This document shows, one piece after another, positions 29,001 to 36,488 of a stretch of 64,000 nucleotides of DNA; position 1 is the stretch's first letter; each line of letters opens with the position of its first letter. The DNA comes from Paenochrobactrum gallinarii (GTDB lineage: Bacteria > Pseudomonadota > Alphaproteobacteria > Rhizobiales > Rhizobiaceae): positions 124,001 to 188,000 of the forward strand of contig NZ_JACIIU010000003.1 of the NCBI RefSeq assembly GCF_014205685.1, written 5' to 3'. The translations under genes were made by a program, and so were the position numbers. The notes below the pieces were generated by a model. The model saw only the letters and a list, made by a program, of their open reading frames with translations, was not told where the DNA came from and made no database searches.

Positions 29001-29598
29001 CCTTGATGAAGGTGCACGCGTGGCAGAAGGTTTGGGGCTTGGCCTCTCCATTGTTGATCGTATCGGCCAAGTGCTTGGCCTGCCAATCAGCATCACCTCT
29101 ATTGTCGGGCGCGGTACAGTTTTCACCATCACCCTCACACCTTCCAATGAGACAATTGAACCCGACCAAAAAACACCGCAGCTTCAGTCTGGCGGGATTA
29201 CCTCATTGCAAAGTTTACGTGTTCTGTGCCTTGATAATGATGCCAAAATCTTAGGCGGCATGCAGGCTTTGCTTGGTAATTGGGGCTGCCATGTCGAAAG
29301 TATCCGCAATCACAGCGATCTGATTTTCTACTGTCACCATTCCAAACAACCGCCACATATCATCATTGCAGATTACCATCTGGAAGAAGGCAATGGCTTG
29401 GAAATCATCGACTATGCCAGAAATTATTTTGCAAAAAATATGAACTGCCCGTTCATTGCGGCCATACTTTTGACTGCTGACCGCTCACCGGAAGTGCGCG
29501 CAGAAGCGGACGAGCGACAAGTGATTATCCTGAACAAGCCTCTGAAACCGGCCGCATTACGCAGCCTGCTTTCCAAATTCACCCCAACATGCAGATAG
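26098..29598 (+). CDS. Transporter-fused hybrid sensor histidine kinase (CrbS-like)
   Basis: A 1166-residue membrane kinase. Residues about 1-530 form a sodium:solute symporter (SLC5-like) domain with about 13 helices. A linker (about 540-630, STAC-like position) leads to a PAS domain (about 635-755) and a short coiled coil. The HisKA phospho-acceptor is His808 in AAVGHDILQPLNAAR, followed by an HATPase (DSGIGIAP, GLGLGLSIV) and a C-terminal receiver with Asp1092 in IIADYHL and Lys in LNKPLKP. This order matches CrbS/CbrA/MxtR kinases; CrbS controls acetyl-CoA synthetase. The cognate regulator probably is the LuxR-type gene that ends 7 bp away on the other strand. Confidence 0.88.
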   Translation: MQGWAVIGLAFLYLLLLFAIASIGDKRAANKSNAPRPYIFSLSLAVYCTSWTFFGSVGMAATSGWEFLGIYIGPVLVFVFGNRFLRHMVRLAKSEHVTSIADFLAARYGKSFSVASLATLIAAVGSIPYISLQLKAVSGSVDMIVINYNPDFDPSVFIFGDISLAVAAVLALFAILFGTRHTDATEHQDGLILAVAVESLIKLSAFLLVGIACTFFLFGSPSELLDTLYNSPEALSALEHKTSAATWIVHTVLSACAVIMLPRQFHVTVVESRSDKELHTARWMFPLYLILINIFVLPIALIGVMKLGTSVNGDLYVLALPLLAHADTMAIIAFIGGLSAATAMVIVACVALSIMISNHLVLPLLIKYFMQQERKKKRDLTQIILITRRLTIIIILALSFAYYRATSNNVHLASIGFISFAAIAQFAPVLIGGLWWRNANGRGALLGLSAGFIVWVYTLLIPTLAPDNAALLIDGPFGISWLRPNALLGSDALPLTHGVIWSLAINTLFFIAGSLSRAASPVERIQASIFLPRHVMTMPTLRRFRTEVTVAELQSTISSYLGADRVARALMHYEDKHQEHLSPNKTIDITLLRYAEQMLGTAVGSSSARLILSLLLHRKDGSARGARQLLDNASEALQQNRDLLQIAIDQMPQGVTVLDKDLRITCWNRQFRLLLSLPEEVIQVGFPISTILEYLDQRGDIPVSERAAIIRSFGRANQVWRFQIYSTGRTLEIRSNPMPDGGLVASYTDVTASVEAEATRQRANELLEQRVADRTAELTAVNQELAQARGLAEKANLGKTRFLAAVGHDILQPLNAARLYSTLLSEKLANSEYTEFAENINSSLESVEAILGLVLDISRLDTGALKPEPSVFRLDALMTQVAKDFAPLAKNRGLELRVIPSSLTVKTDRNMLRRLLQNLISNSIKYSHTGKIVFGVRRRGDHIDLQVLDSGIGIAPDKLATVFQEFTRLDEGARVAEGLGLGLSIVDRIGQVLGLPISITSIVGRGTVFTITLTPSNETIEPDQKTPQLQSGGITSLQSLRVLCLDNDAKILGGMQALLGNWGCHVESIRNHSDLIFYCHHSKQPPHIIIADYHLEEGNGLEIIDYARNYFAKNMNCPFIAAILLTADRSPEVRAEADERQVIILNKPLKPAALRSLLSKFTPTCR

Positions 29599-29605
29599 CT
29601 TCGCT

Positions 29606-30253
29606 TTAAGAGCGCAAGCTTTCCGCACCAATTTTTGACAAAACAATCACCGCTTGTGTGCGGCTGTCAACATTAAGCTTTTGCAGCACAGCCGAGACAT
29701 GCGCCTTCACTGTTGCTTCCGAGACAGACAATTCAAAAGCGATCTGCTTGTTCAGCAGCCCTTCGCCCAACATGGTCAGCACCCGCATTTGCTGTGGTGT
29801 TAATGTGCGGATCCGTTGCAACAAATCACGGGTTTCGGCATCTGGTTCAGCCGTAATTTCCACACCTGCCGGCACCCAGATGTCCCCATCCAATACGGCT
29901 CGCACCGCATCACCGATCCCGTCCATGCTGGTGGATTTGGGAATAAAACCGGACGCGCCCAGCTCAAGCGCCCTTGAGATTGTTGCATTGTCATCCGTGC
30001 CGGACACGATAATGATAGGAAGTGCAGGTTGCAGGGCTTTTAATGCAATCAGACCAGACAATCCGGTACCGCCCGGCATGGTCAGATCAAGCAATAATAA
30101 ATCAAGATCATCCTGATCTTTGATAAGCTGAACAACCGATTCAAAATCTCCCACTTCAGTGATGCTCACCTCAGCAGAAACTGCTTCTAAAACTTGCCTT
30201 AATGCGCCACGAAACAGCGGATGGTCATCGGCAATAATAAATTTTAAGTGCAT
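29606..30253 (-). CDS. LuxR-family response regulator (CrbR/ErdR-like)
   Basis: A 215-residue NarL/LuxR-type regulator. The receiver has the acidic pair DD at 9-10, phospho-acceptor Asp56 in LLLDLTMP and the GASGFIPKS lysine segment. The C-terminal HTH includes LTPQQMRVL, LLNKQIAFELSVSEATVKAHV. The ATG at 30253 gives the clean start MHLKFIIADDHP; an open extension of 17 codons upstream is not family-like. It is convergent with the transporter-kinase gene (7 bp between stops), the natural partner by family knowledge (CrbS/CrbR). Confidence 0.9.
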   Translation of the reverse strand: MHLKFIIADDHPLFRGALRQVLEAVSAEVSITEVGDFESVVQLIKDQDDLDLLLLDLTMPGGTGLSGLIALKALQPALPIIIVSGTDDNATISRALELGASGFIPKSTSMDGIGDAVRAVLDGDIWVPAGVEITAEPDAETRDLLQRIRTLTPQQMRVLTMLGEGLLNKQIAFELSVSEATVKAHVSAVLQKLNVDSRTQAVIVLSKIGAESLRS

Positions 30254-30723
30254 TGCGCAGTCATTTACTCTTGGGTTTCGACGAAGTTCGCACGCGTCTT
30301 TCAAGATTTCACCTGAGTTTCCGATGCGACATCATCATTCCATGATTAGCTGTTTTGTGACCAGGAATCACGGCCATAAACTTGCTGGCACATATTGAAA
30401 TCATCGCGTCTGGCATATCAAAGCTTGCAGGCAATGAGTATTGAACAGCAACAACTGCCAAAACATCTTCATCATCACCATAGTGCAAAGCTGATTTCAG
30501 ACAATTTTGCCTGATGTAAGAACCCCTTCCCCACTTAACATGCGCTTATTAAAGTATTTTTCAGCAGTTTTTTCAAGTCATTCATTACACGCAACATGAT
30601 CAAAAGCCATATATTGTGATATCAATCGTGCCTATGCCGCGATCCGGCCTTATTATTCATTCAGCATTACAATGGTTTTTCATCAACCTATTCGAGATTT
30701 TTTAAACCAAAAGAAGGCAATCT
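30254..30723. other. Intergenic region between response regulator and pip
   Basis: About 470 bp containing the divergent promoters of the regulator and pip. I see short frames only, no hairpin with T-run and no tRNA-like fold. Confidence 0.4.
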
Positions 30724-31671
30724 ATGGCGCAGCATCAGCTTTATCCGGAAATTCAGCCCTATAGTCAGGAAATGTTGCAAGTCTCGGGCTTACACCGCAT
30801 CTATCTGGAACAATGCGGCAATCCGGATGGCAAGCCTGTCATTTTATTACATGGCGGCCCGGGCGGCGGCTGCACGCCGAATATGCGTCGTTTTCACGAT
30901 CCGGAAAAATACCGCATCATTCTGTTTGACCAGCGCGGTTGCGGGCGTTCTACTCCCCATGCAGAGCTGCGCGAAAATACCACATGGGATCTGGTCGGAG
31001 ATATGGAAAAAATCCGCGAGCATCTCAATATTGAAAAATGGCAGGTCTTTGGCGGCTCATGGGGCTCCACCCTGTCGCTGGCTTATGCGCAAACCCATCC
31101 TGACCGCGTCAGCGAACTGGTGTTGCGGGGCATTTTCATGGCCAGAAAATTTGAAATCGACTGGCTTTATTCCAATGGTGCCAGCATTGTCTTCCCTGAT
31201 CACTTTGAAGATTATCAGGAACATATCCCTGAAAATGAGCGCCACGACATGGTGAGCGCCTATTATAAGCGCCTCACCGACCGCAATCCGAAAGTGCAGA
31301 TTGAAGCGGCACGCCGCTGGGCACGCTGGGAAGCCTCGGTTATTTCACTTCTGCCCGACCCGTCAAGAGTGGAAGAATTTGGCGAAGATAGCTACGCTAT
31401 CGCCTTTGCCCGTATTGAGTGCCATTATTTCCAAAATAAAGCCTTTTTCAAAACGGATGATCATTTATTACGCCATATTGACCTTATCCGCCATATTCCG
31501 GGGGCTATCATTCATGGTCGCTATGATATGTGCACTCCCTTTATCAATGCGTGGCAATTGAAAAAAATGTGGCCGGAAGCCGATCTCCACATCGTTGAAG
31601 ACAGTGGCCACGCCTCCACTGAAAAAGGCATTATCCATCAGCTGGTTGCGGCCACCCGTAAATTTGCCTGA
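30724..31671 (+). CDS. pip: Proline iminopeptidase
   Basis: A 315-residue alpha/beta-hydrolase that removes N-terminal proline from peptides. The oxyanion motif HGGPGGGC lies at residues 43-50, the nucleophile Ser112 in GGSWGS, and the late Asp (GRYDMCTP) and His (DSGHAS) complete the triad. Length is normal and no signal peptide is seen, so it is cytoplasmic. The ATG at 30724 has an AGAAGG ribosome-binding site. Confidence 0.95.
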   Translation: MAQHQLYPEIQPYSQEMLQVSGLHRIYLEQCGNPDGKPVILLHGGPGGGCTPNMRRFHDPEKYRIILFDQRGCGRSTPHAELRENTTWDLVGDMEKIREHLNIEKWQVFGGSWGSTLSLAYAQTHPDRVSELVLRGIFMARKFEIDWLYSNGASIVFPDHFEDYQEHIPENERHDMVSAYYKRLTDRNPKVQIEAARRWARWEASVISLLPDPSRVEEFGEDSYAIAFARIECHYFQNKAFFKTDDHLLRHIDLIRHIPGAIIHGRYDMCTPFINAWQLKKMWPEADLHIVEDSGHASTEKGIIHQLVAATRKFA

Positions 31672-31678
31672 AACTGAC

Positions 31679-31720
31679 AAATGGCGCAGCATGGACTCAA
31701 ATCCGGCAGCGCCATTTATT
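31679..31720 (+). terminator. Possible terminator after pip
   Basis: A 9-bp stem AAATGGCGC/GCGCCATTT with a 21-base loop begins 8 bp after the pip stop. The T-run is short (TTTATT), so termination strength is uncertain. Confidence 0.45.
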
Positions 31721-31822
31721 GGCCACAGCAAATTTGACTATAGATTATTGCAGCTGCAGCCATGAGCCTCATGCACATGAGCTATGCTGCCAAGGGTTTA
31801 ACTTTGCCTTTTTATATTTTTC

Positions 31823-31899
31823 GTTCTAAAGCAGTTCGCTACTAACAATCTGACGTGATTAAAAACAGTTCAATTTCAAGGGCAAATGCTTTAGAGAAC
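31823..31899. repeat. Inverted-repeat element upstream of the DUF952 gene
   Basis: GTTCTAAAGCA (31823-31833) and TGCTTTAGAGAAC (31887-31899) are imperfect inverted ends around an AT-rich middle. The CTAAAGCA/TGCTTTAG ends are typical of rhizobial intergenic palindromes. It ends 4 bp before the next start codon and so supplies its ribosome-binding region. Confidence 0.5.
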
Positions 31900-31903
31900 A
31901 AGA

Positions 31904-32248
31904 ATGAGCTCAAAAATCATTTATAAAATTGTCCCACAGCAAATGTGGCAGGAGGCGCAAAAAACCGGTATTTTCACCGGCGCTCCGATTGATATTGAAG
32001 ATGGTTACATTCACTTTTCAACGGCAGATCAGGTGAAGGCGACAGCCGCAAAGCATTTTGCCGGTCAAAATGATTTACTACTTGTGGCCGTTGATGCGGC
32101 CTTGCTTGGGCATGAGCTCAAATATGAAGTTTCGCGCGGCGGCGCTTTATTCCCGCATCTTTATGCTAATCTTGATTTGCAATATGTTCAGTCTGTCGTT
32201 GCTTTGCCTTTGGGCGAAGACGGTGTTCATCTTTTTCCGGAGCTGTAA
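31904..32248 (+). CDS. DUF952 family protein
   Basis: A 114-residue protein of the DUF952 family, recognised by its opening IIYKIVPQQMWQEA, the DGYIHFSTADQV motif and the end segment FPHLYANLDLQYV. The fold is related to ADP-ribosyltransferase-like domains, but no activity is established as far as I know. Its stop lies 2 bp before pyrD, an arrangement often conserved in Rhizobiales, so the two are cotranscribed. Confidence 0.88.
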   Translation: MSSKIIYKIVPQQMWQEAQKTGIFTGAPIDIEDGYIHFSTADQVKATAAKHFAGQNDLLLVAVDAALLGHELKYEVSRGGALFPHLYANLDLQYVQSVVALPLGEDGVHLFPEL

Positions 32249-32250
32249 TC

Positions 32251-33342
32251 ATGCCTCGTTTATTCGAAAGTTTTGGCCGCCGCGCCCTGTTTGCGCTTGA
32301 TGCCGAACAAGCGCATGCTTTATCCATCACAGGCTTGAAAACCGGCCTAGTCAGCGGCAGCTTTCCGGAAGATCCGGCATTGCGCCAGAAAATCGCCGGT
32401 GTTTGTTTTCCAAACCCGCTCGGCATGGCCGCAGGCTATGACAAAAACGCTGAAGTACCAGACAATCTCTTAAAGCTCGGCTTCGGCTTTACAGAAGTTG
32501 GCACTCTTACCCCACGTCCGCAAAGCGGCAATCCGAAGCCACGCATTTTCCGTCTTGTCGAAGATGAAGGCGTTATCAACCGTCTGGGCTTCAACAATGA
32601 AGGCCATGAAGCAGCCTATAAGCGACTGGCTGAACGCGGCAGCACCGGCATTATCGGTGTTAATATCGGCGCAAACAAAGATGCCGAAGACCGCATTGCT
32701 GATTATGTGGCAGGCATCAAACGCTTTCATGCGGTTGCGCGTTATTTCACCGTCAATATTTCATCGCCGAACACTCCCGGTTTACGCAACTTGCAAAGCC
32801 GTGAAAGCTTGCGCGAATTATTGCAGCGCGTGCTGGAAGCCCGCGATGACGAATGCCAGAAATGCACGTTGAAACGTCCGGTTTTCCTGAAAATCGCGCC
32901 TGATTTAAGTGAAACAGAGCTGGATGATATCGCGCAGGAAGCCTTGGCTCAAAAACTCGACGGTTTGATTATCTCCAATACAACCCTGTCGCGCACTGGT
33001 TTGAAATCAAAAGACAACACCGCGGAAACCGGTGGTCTTTCCGGTGCCCCTGTTTTTGAACGTTCCACCATTGTGCTGGCCAAAATGCGCCAGCGTGTCG
33101 GCAAAGAAATGCCGCTTATTGGTGTCGGCGGGGTGGACAATACCACCAAAACTTTGACAAAGATTAAAGCCGGTGCCGATCTGGTACAGCTTTACACGGG
33201 CATGGTTTACAAAGGCCCTGGTCTGCCGGCAGAAATCATCAAAGGCTTGAGCCAGGTGGTTGAAGCTGAAGGCGTTGCCAATATTTCCGCTTTCCGCGAC
33301 CGTGAAACCGATGAATGGGCAGCGAAAGAAATCCCTGCATAA
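32251..33342 (+). CDS. pyrD: Dihydroorotate dehydrogenase (quinone), class 2
   Basis: PyrD oxidises dihydroorotate to orotate and passes electrons to the quinone pool, step four of pyrimidine synthesis. At 363 residues it is the class 2 form with an N-terminal membrane-associating helix region. Landmarks are FPNPLGMAAGYDKNAE, the NRLGFNNEG segment, VNISSPNTPGLRNLQ with the catalytic Ser, and VGVGGVDN with phosphate binding. It follows the DUF952 gene by 2 bp. Confidence 0.97.
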   Translation: MPRLFESFGRRALFALDAEQAHALSITGLKTGLVSGSFPEDPALRQKIAGVCFPNPLGMAAGYDKNAEVPDNLLKLGFGFTEVGTLTPRPQSGNPKPRIFRLVEDEGVINRLGFNNEGHEAAYKRLAERGSTGIIGVNIGANKDAEDRIADYVAGIKRFHAVARYFTVNISSPNTPGLRNLQSRESLRELLQRVLEARDDECQKCTLKRPVFLKIAPDLSETELDDIAQEALAQKLDGLIISNTTLSRTGLKSKDNTAETGGLSGAPVFERSTIVLAKMRQRVGKEMPLIGVGGVDNTTKTLTKIKAGADLVQLYTGMVYKGPGLPAEIIKGLSQVVEAEGVANISAFRDRETDEWAAKEIPA

Positions 33343-33345
33343 AAC

Positions 33346-34701
33346 CTATAGGCCTCTGCCAAATTGTGCGCGGTAACGTGCCGGCAATAAAGCCAGCAGG
33401 GTTAGTCCCCGGATCGACAAAAACAGATTTAATGCCAGCCAAAGCCCGTGATTTCCCATCGCGGGCTTTGCTACATAAAGCACTGCGAAAAAGAAAATCA
33501 GCGAGAAAAACATCATGTTGCGCATATCACGCGACCATGTGGCGCCGATATAAACCCCGTCCATATGAAAGGCTAAAACCCCTGTCAGGCCGGTTAACAC
33601 CGCCCAAGGCAGGTATTGCACGGCTACCAGATAAACATCTTCGGACTTTGACAAGAGATGAATGATTGTATTGCCAAATAGCAATAAAAGTGACGAAACG
33701 ATCAGTGTCATCACCATGCCCCAGAGGAATGTCAGCTTGGCACCGCGCTTGAAAGCAGGTGAATAATGCGCCCCAACCGCACGGCCTGTTATTTGTTCGG
33801 CAGCCATTGCCATGCCATCCAAAAAGAAGCCGATCACCAAAAAGAAATTCAATAAGACCGAATTGGCGGCCAGTGTCACCGAACCCATTTCTGTGCTGGC
33901 GCGGGTAAAAAAGGCAAAGGCTGTGAGCAAAAGAAAAGAACGTATGAGAATATCACGGTTGACAGACACCATATGCAACAAAGCCTGCGTGTCAAAAACT
34001 CGCTTTGAATCCGGCTGCGCCACCTTTCGAAAGCGCAAATAGATAAAACTGACACCTATTAGTGCCGTTACCGTTTCACCGATAAATGTGCCCCATGCCA
34101 CACCGGCAATACCCCATTCCAGCACCAGCCCCAAATAAAATGACAGGCTGATATTAATACCGTTGAGCAAAGCCTGCAGGCCAAGGCCGAGCATTCCCTC
34201 GCCTCGACCAAGCAGCAAACCCAAAACAGAGTAATTCAACAGGGCAAAGGGTGCCGATAAAATCCGGATCGACACATAGGTTGTCATCGCAGCAATTGTT
34301 GCTGGTGTGGCCTGCATAAAATTATCTGTCACTGACAAAACCAGCGGCAAGCATAAAATCATCAAAATGCCTGCCACAAGGGCGATAATCACCGCGCGCC
34401 AGAAAATAGCCTGCTCTTCCAACGGATCTTCACGCCCCATCGCCTGCGCCACCAGCCCTGTGGTACCGGTGCGCAAAAAGCTAAAAATCGTCAGTAAAAA
34501 GTCAAAAACCAGCGCGCCGATCGCCAGTCCGCCAATCAGCTCCGCATCTCCGAATTGCCCGACAACGCCCATATCGACAAGGCCAAGCAAAGGCGTTGTG
34601 ATCGCCGCCAAAGTCATTGGCACGGCAATCATCACAATCATACGATGGGTGACATGAAACGGACGAATAGCGGGCACGCCCGTATTAAGTAGCTGGTTCA
34701 T
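33346..34701 (-). CDS. MATE family efflux transporter (DinF-like)
   Basis: A 451-residue protein with about 12 membrane helices arranged as two MATE halves. The opening PLLGLVDMGVVGQFG is the family signature around helix 1. It most resembles the DinF branch. Likely role is cation-coupled export of drugs or other organics. The ATG at 34701 is chosen; a GTG 10 codons earlier is possible. It is convergent with pyrD, 3 bp apart. Confidence 0.9.
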   Translation of the reverse strand: MNQLLNTGVPAIRPFHVTHRMIVMIAVPMTLAAITTPLLGLVDMGVVGQFGDAELIGGLAIGALVFDFLLTIFSFLRTGTTGLVAQAMGREDPLEEQAIFWRAVIIALVAGILMILCLPLVLSVTDNFMQATPATIAAMTTYVSIRILSAPFALLNYSVLGLLLGRGEGMLGLGLQALLNGINISLSFYLGLVLEWGIAGVAWGTFIGETVTALIGVSFIYLRFRKVAQPDSKRVFDTQALLHMVSVNRDILIRSFLLLTAFAFFTRASTEMGSVTLAANSVLLNFFLVIGFFLDGMAMAAEQITGRAVGAHYSPAFKRGAKLTFLWGMVMTLIVSSLLLLFGNTIIHLLSKSEDVYLVAVQYLPWAVLTGLTGVLAFHMDGVYIGATWSRDMRNMMFFSLIFFFAVLYVAKPAMGNHGLWLALNLFLSIRGLTLLALLPARYRAQFGRGL

Positions 34702-34799
34702 CAATAATAAAGCTCCGCGTTGGCCAGCCACCCCTCTTGTGACTTGCTCAACAATCCGCTCCTATCGTGATTTTTAACCGCGTGCAATTGCCCTGAACG

Positions 34800-35291
34800 T
34801 CACGCCTGTTGCGCAACACCCAACATCATCGCCCAATAAATATAATGGGGTTTATTTTCCGGCGTTGCCCATGCCAGACCATAGCGGTCAAACACCGGAT
34901 CAAGCATGTTTTTGCGATGTCCGGCAGAATTCATCCATGCTTTAAAAACTGCATCCGTATCAGATTGACCGGAGGCAACATTTTCCGCCGCGGGCCCGCG
35001 AATGCCCGCTTGCTGCAACCGCGCGACAAAACCATTGCCCCAACCGATATTGTGACCGATTTTCCCGTGGCTTGCCATTCTTTTAGCCTGATAGAGCGCT
35101 GCCTGCTCCAGCTTTGGATCGGTTGCCATCAAGGACAAACCATGTTGGCGGCGGATCGCATTGAAAAGCCCGGTCGGGTCGCTGGCTGCCTGCGCGGATG
35201 TTATCTTTAACACGGCAGGTGCAGATAAAATCACTGCACCTCCGGCTAAAATCTGTAAAACAGCACGGCGCGTCACCAGTCCGGTTTTCAT
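34800..35291 (-). CDS. CAP/SCP-domain protein, probably Tat-exported
   Basis: A 163-residue protein. The N-terminus has a twin-arginine-like motif (TRRAVLQILAGGAV) and an AQA cleavage site near residue 35. The rest is a CAP domain (cysteine-rich secretory/PR-1 fold), with HGLSLM, HGKIGHN, AENVASG and MLDPVFDRYGLAW matching the family blocks. Such bacterial proteins are periplasmic; their activity is mostly unknown. The ATG at 35291 is chosen because it opens the signal sequence; the frame extends 20 codons further. Confidence 0.85.
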   Translation of the reverse strand: MKTGLVTRRAVLQILAGGAVILSAPAVLKITSAQAASDPTGLFNAIRRQHGLSLMATDPKLEQAALYQAKRMASHGKIGHNIGWGNGFVARLQQAGIRGPAAENVASGQSDTDAVFKAWMNSAGHRKNMLDPVFDRYGLAWATPENKPHYIYWAMMLGVAQQA

Positions 35292-35372
35292 AGCAATCAC
35301 TCTGTCGTCAAATTTTTCAAATCTGCTGTTTTCTATGCAAACAATCTGCACTTATTGTGGCAGATTGCGGCT

Positions 35373-35639
35373 TCAGCGACGATAATTGAGCAAACGCAAA
35401 ATGATAAAGACCGGAATAACCACGGCAGCGCCGAGCAGGAAATAATCGGCAAAATTGCCCAAAGCGGCAAAGCCCATATTCCAAAGACGCACGAAGAAAT
35501 CACGCACCGCCCATAAAAGATCATAGGGTGACCAATGGAATGCGTTCATCACAAAGCCGACAACAAGTGACACGATCACCAGTTTCACCAGCACACGGGC
35601 GGGTGTATCACCGAGAAAACGATTAACTTTATCGGACAT
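35373..35639 (-). CDS. Small membrane protein, DUF6460-like
   Basis: An 88-residue protein with a hydrophilic N-terminus (MSDKVNRFLGDTPARV), one membrane helix near residues 18-34 and a second near 62-82. It matches, by memory, the DUF6460 small integral membrane proteins of Rhizobiales. Function unknown. It lies upstream of the CAP-domain gene on the same strand, 81 bp away. Confidence 0.75.
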   Translation of the reverse strand: MSDKVNRFLGDTPARVLVKLVIVSLVVGFVMNAFHWSPYDLLWAVRDFFVRLWNMGFAALGNFADYFLLGAAVVIPVFIILRLLNYRR

Positions 35640-36062
35640 GGTTTGATGCTCCTGCGGCTGCGTTCTTGGTTCTCAAGTAAACGCTCTTCGCCCGAGTTGC
35701 AAGTTATGCGCCCCGAACAAGCTGTTATCAGCGTGATTTAAATCATTTTGTCGCCACTGGCAGATTTATAGAAAATCTCTGCCGCAAAGCGCTGAAAATT
35801 ACAAAACCCATGCCTGTCCGATTTTTATCCGCTCTTTATCATCTGTCATCAGCCATCGATGATAAAGGGGATAGCCATGCCGAGCGATATTCTGCTGACC
35901 ACAGATATATTGGTGATCATCACCATCTGCCTTTCTGTGATCTATCTCACATGCCGTCATTTCTTCCTTTAAAATCTGCCACGACCATGAGCAATCAGGG
36001 CTTCAAGCATAATTTACAGGCTTAAAGGTTGAAAAAAATCTGATAGCACCTATACCAGATTT
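35640..36062. other. Intergenic region containing one small open frame
   Basis: About 420 bp. Apart from the 31-codon frame at 35877-35972 I see no gene. The rest is presumably promoter sequence for the flanking genes. Confidence 0.4.
35877..35972 (+). CDS. Candidate 31-residue single-pass membrane peptide
   Basis: An ATG behind a good AAAGGGGA ribosome-binding site opens a 31-codon frame ending in TAA. The peptide begins MPSDILLTTDILVIITICLS and continues VIYLTCRHFFL. Residues about 11-25 form one hydrophobic helix; the end is Arg-His-aromatic. The size and layout are those of small membrane peptides that modulate larger complexes, but I know no homologue. It lies 90 bp before a secreted small protein on the same strand. 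Confidence 0.5.
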   Translation: MPSDILLTTDILVIITICLSVIYLTCRHFFL

Positions 36063-36428
36063 ATGAGAAAAATCGGTTTACCTCTGATCTTTTTAATGGG
36101 CATCTCCGGTTCTGCGGCCTATGCCGCAACCGACAGTGAAGTTGTGGCCGAAATGGCCAGCCAATGTTGGAAACTGCCTGAAGGAATTGATTATCAGAAA
36201 GCTGTGGCCGTTTTTGAGGTCAAATATGACCGTGAAGGCAAGCTCACCGATATTGCTACAGTGGAATATCGCCCTGTGCGCAAGGCAGGCCAGCTTTTTG
36301 CCATCAGCGCAATGGAAGCCATTCAGGAATGCGCCAATGAAACGCGTGTGCGCTCCCGAACGGTGCGCGTGGTGATGAATTATAGCGCGGCCAAATCCAA
36401 TGACCCGCTCAATATGAAACGCCGCTGA
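36063..36428 (+). CDS. Small periplasmic protein with TolA/TonB C-terminal-like fold
   Basis: A 121-residue protein with a clear signal peptide (hydrophobic LPLIFLMGI, cleavage near AYA-A at 19-21). The mature part begins near QCWKLPEG and has the pattern CW-x2-P-x-G, FEVKYDREGKL, AISAMEAIQEC, which is that of the TolA/TonB C-terminal domain seen alone in many alphaproteobacteria. Two cysteines could form a disulfide. A role in envelope function is inference. It ends at a strong bidirectional terminator. Confidence 0.75.
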   Translation: MRKIGLPLIFLMGISGSAAYAATDSEVVAEMASQCWKLPEGIDYQKAVAVFEVKYDREGKLTDIATVEYRPVRKAGQLFAISAMEAIQECANETRVRSRTVRVVMNYSAAKSNDPLNMKRR

Positions 36429-36442
36429 TATTCAAAAATAAA

Positions 36443-36480
36443 AAAGCCGGAGCACTTCACACCGCTCCGGCTTTATTTTT
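36443..36480. terminator. Bidirectional terminator between two convergent genes
   Basis: An 11-bp stem AAAGCCGGAGC/GCTCCGGCTTT with a 10-base loop is followed by TATTTTT on the right and preceded by A-rich sequence on the left. Confidence 0.9.
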
Positions 36481-36488
36481 ACGTCCGT

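Noticed and set aside
35810-36025. Plus-strand frame of 71 codons before the small periplasmic gene
   Set aside because: Low-complexity His/Ser-rich product without a ribosome-binding site. The 31-codon frame at 35877, in another frame of the same DNA, is better supported.
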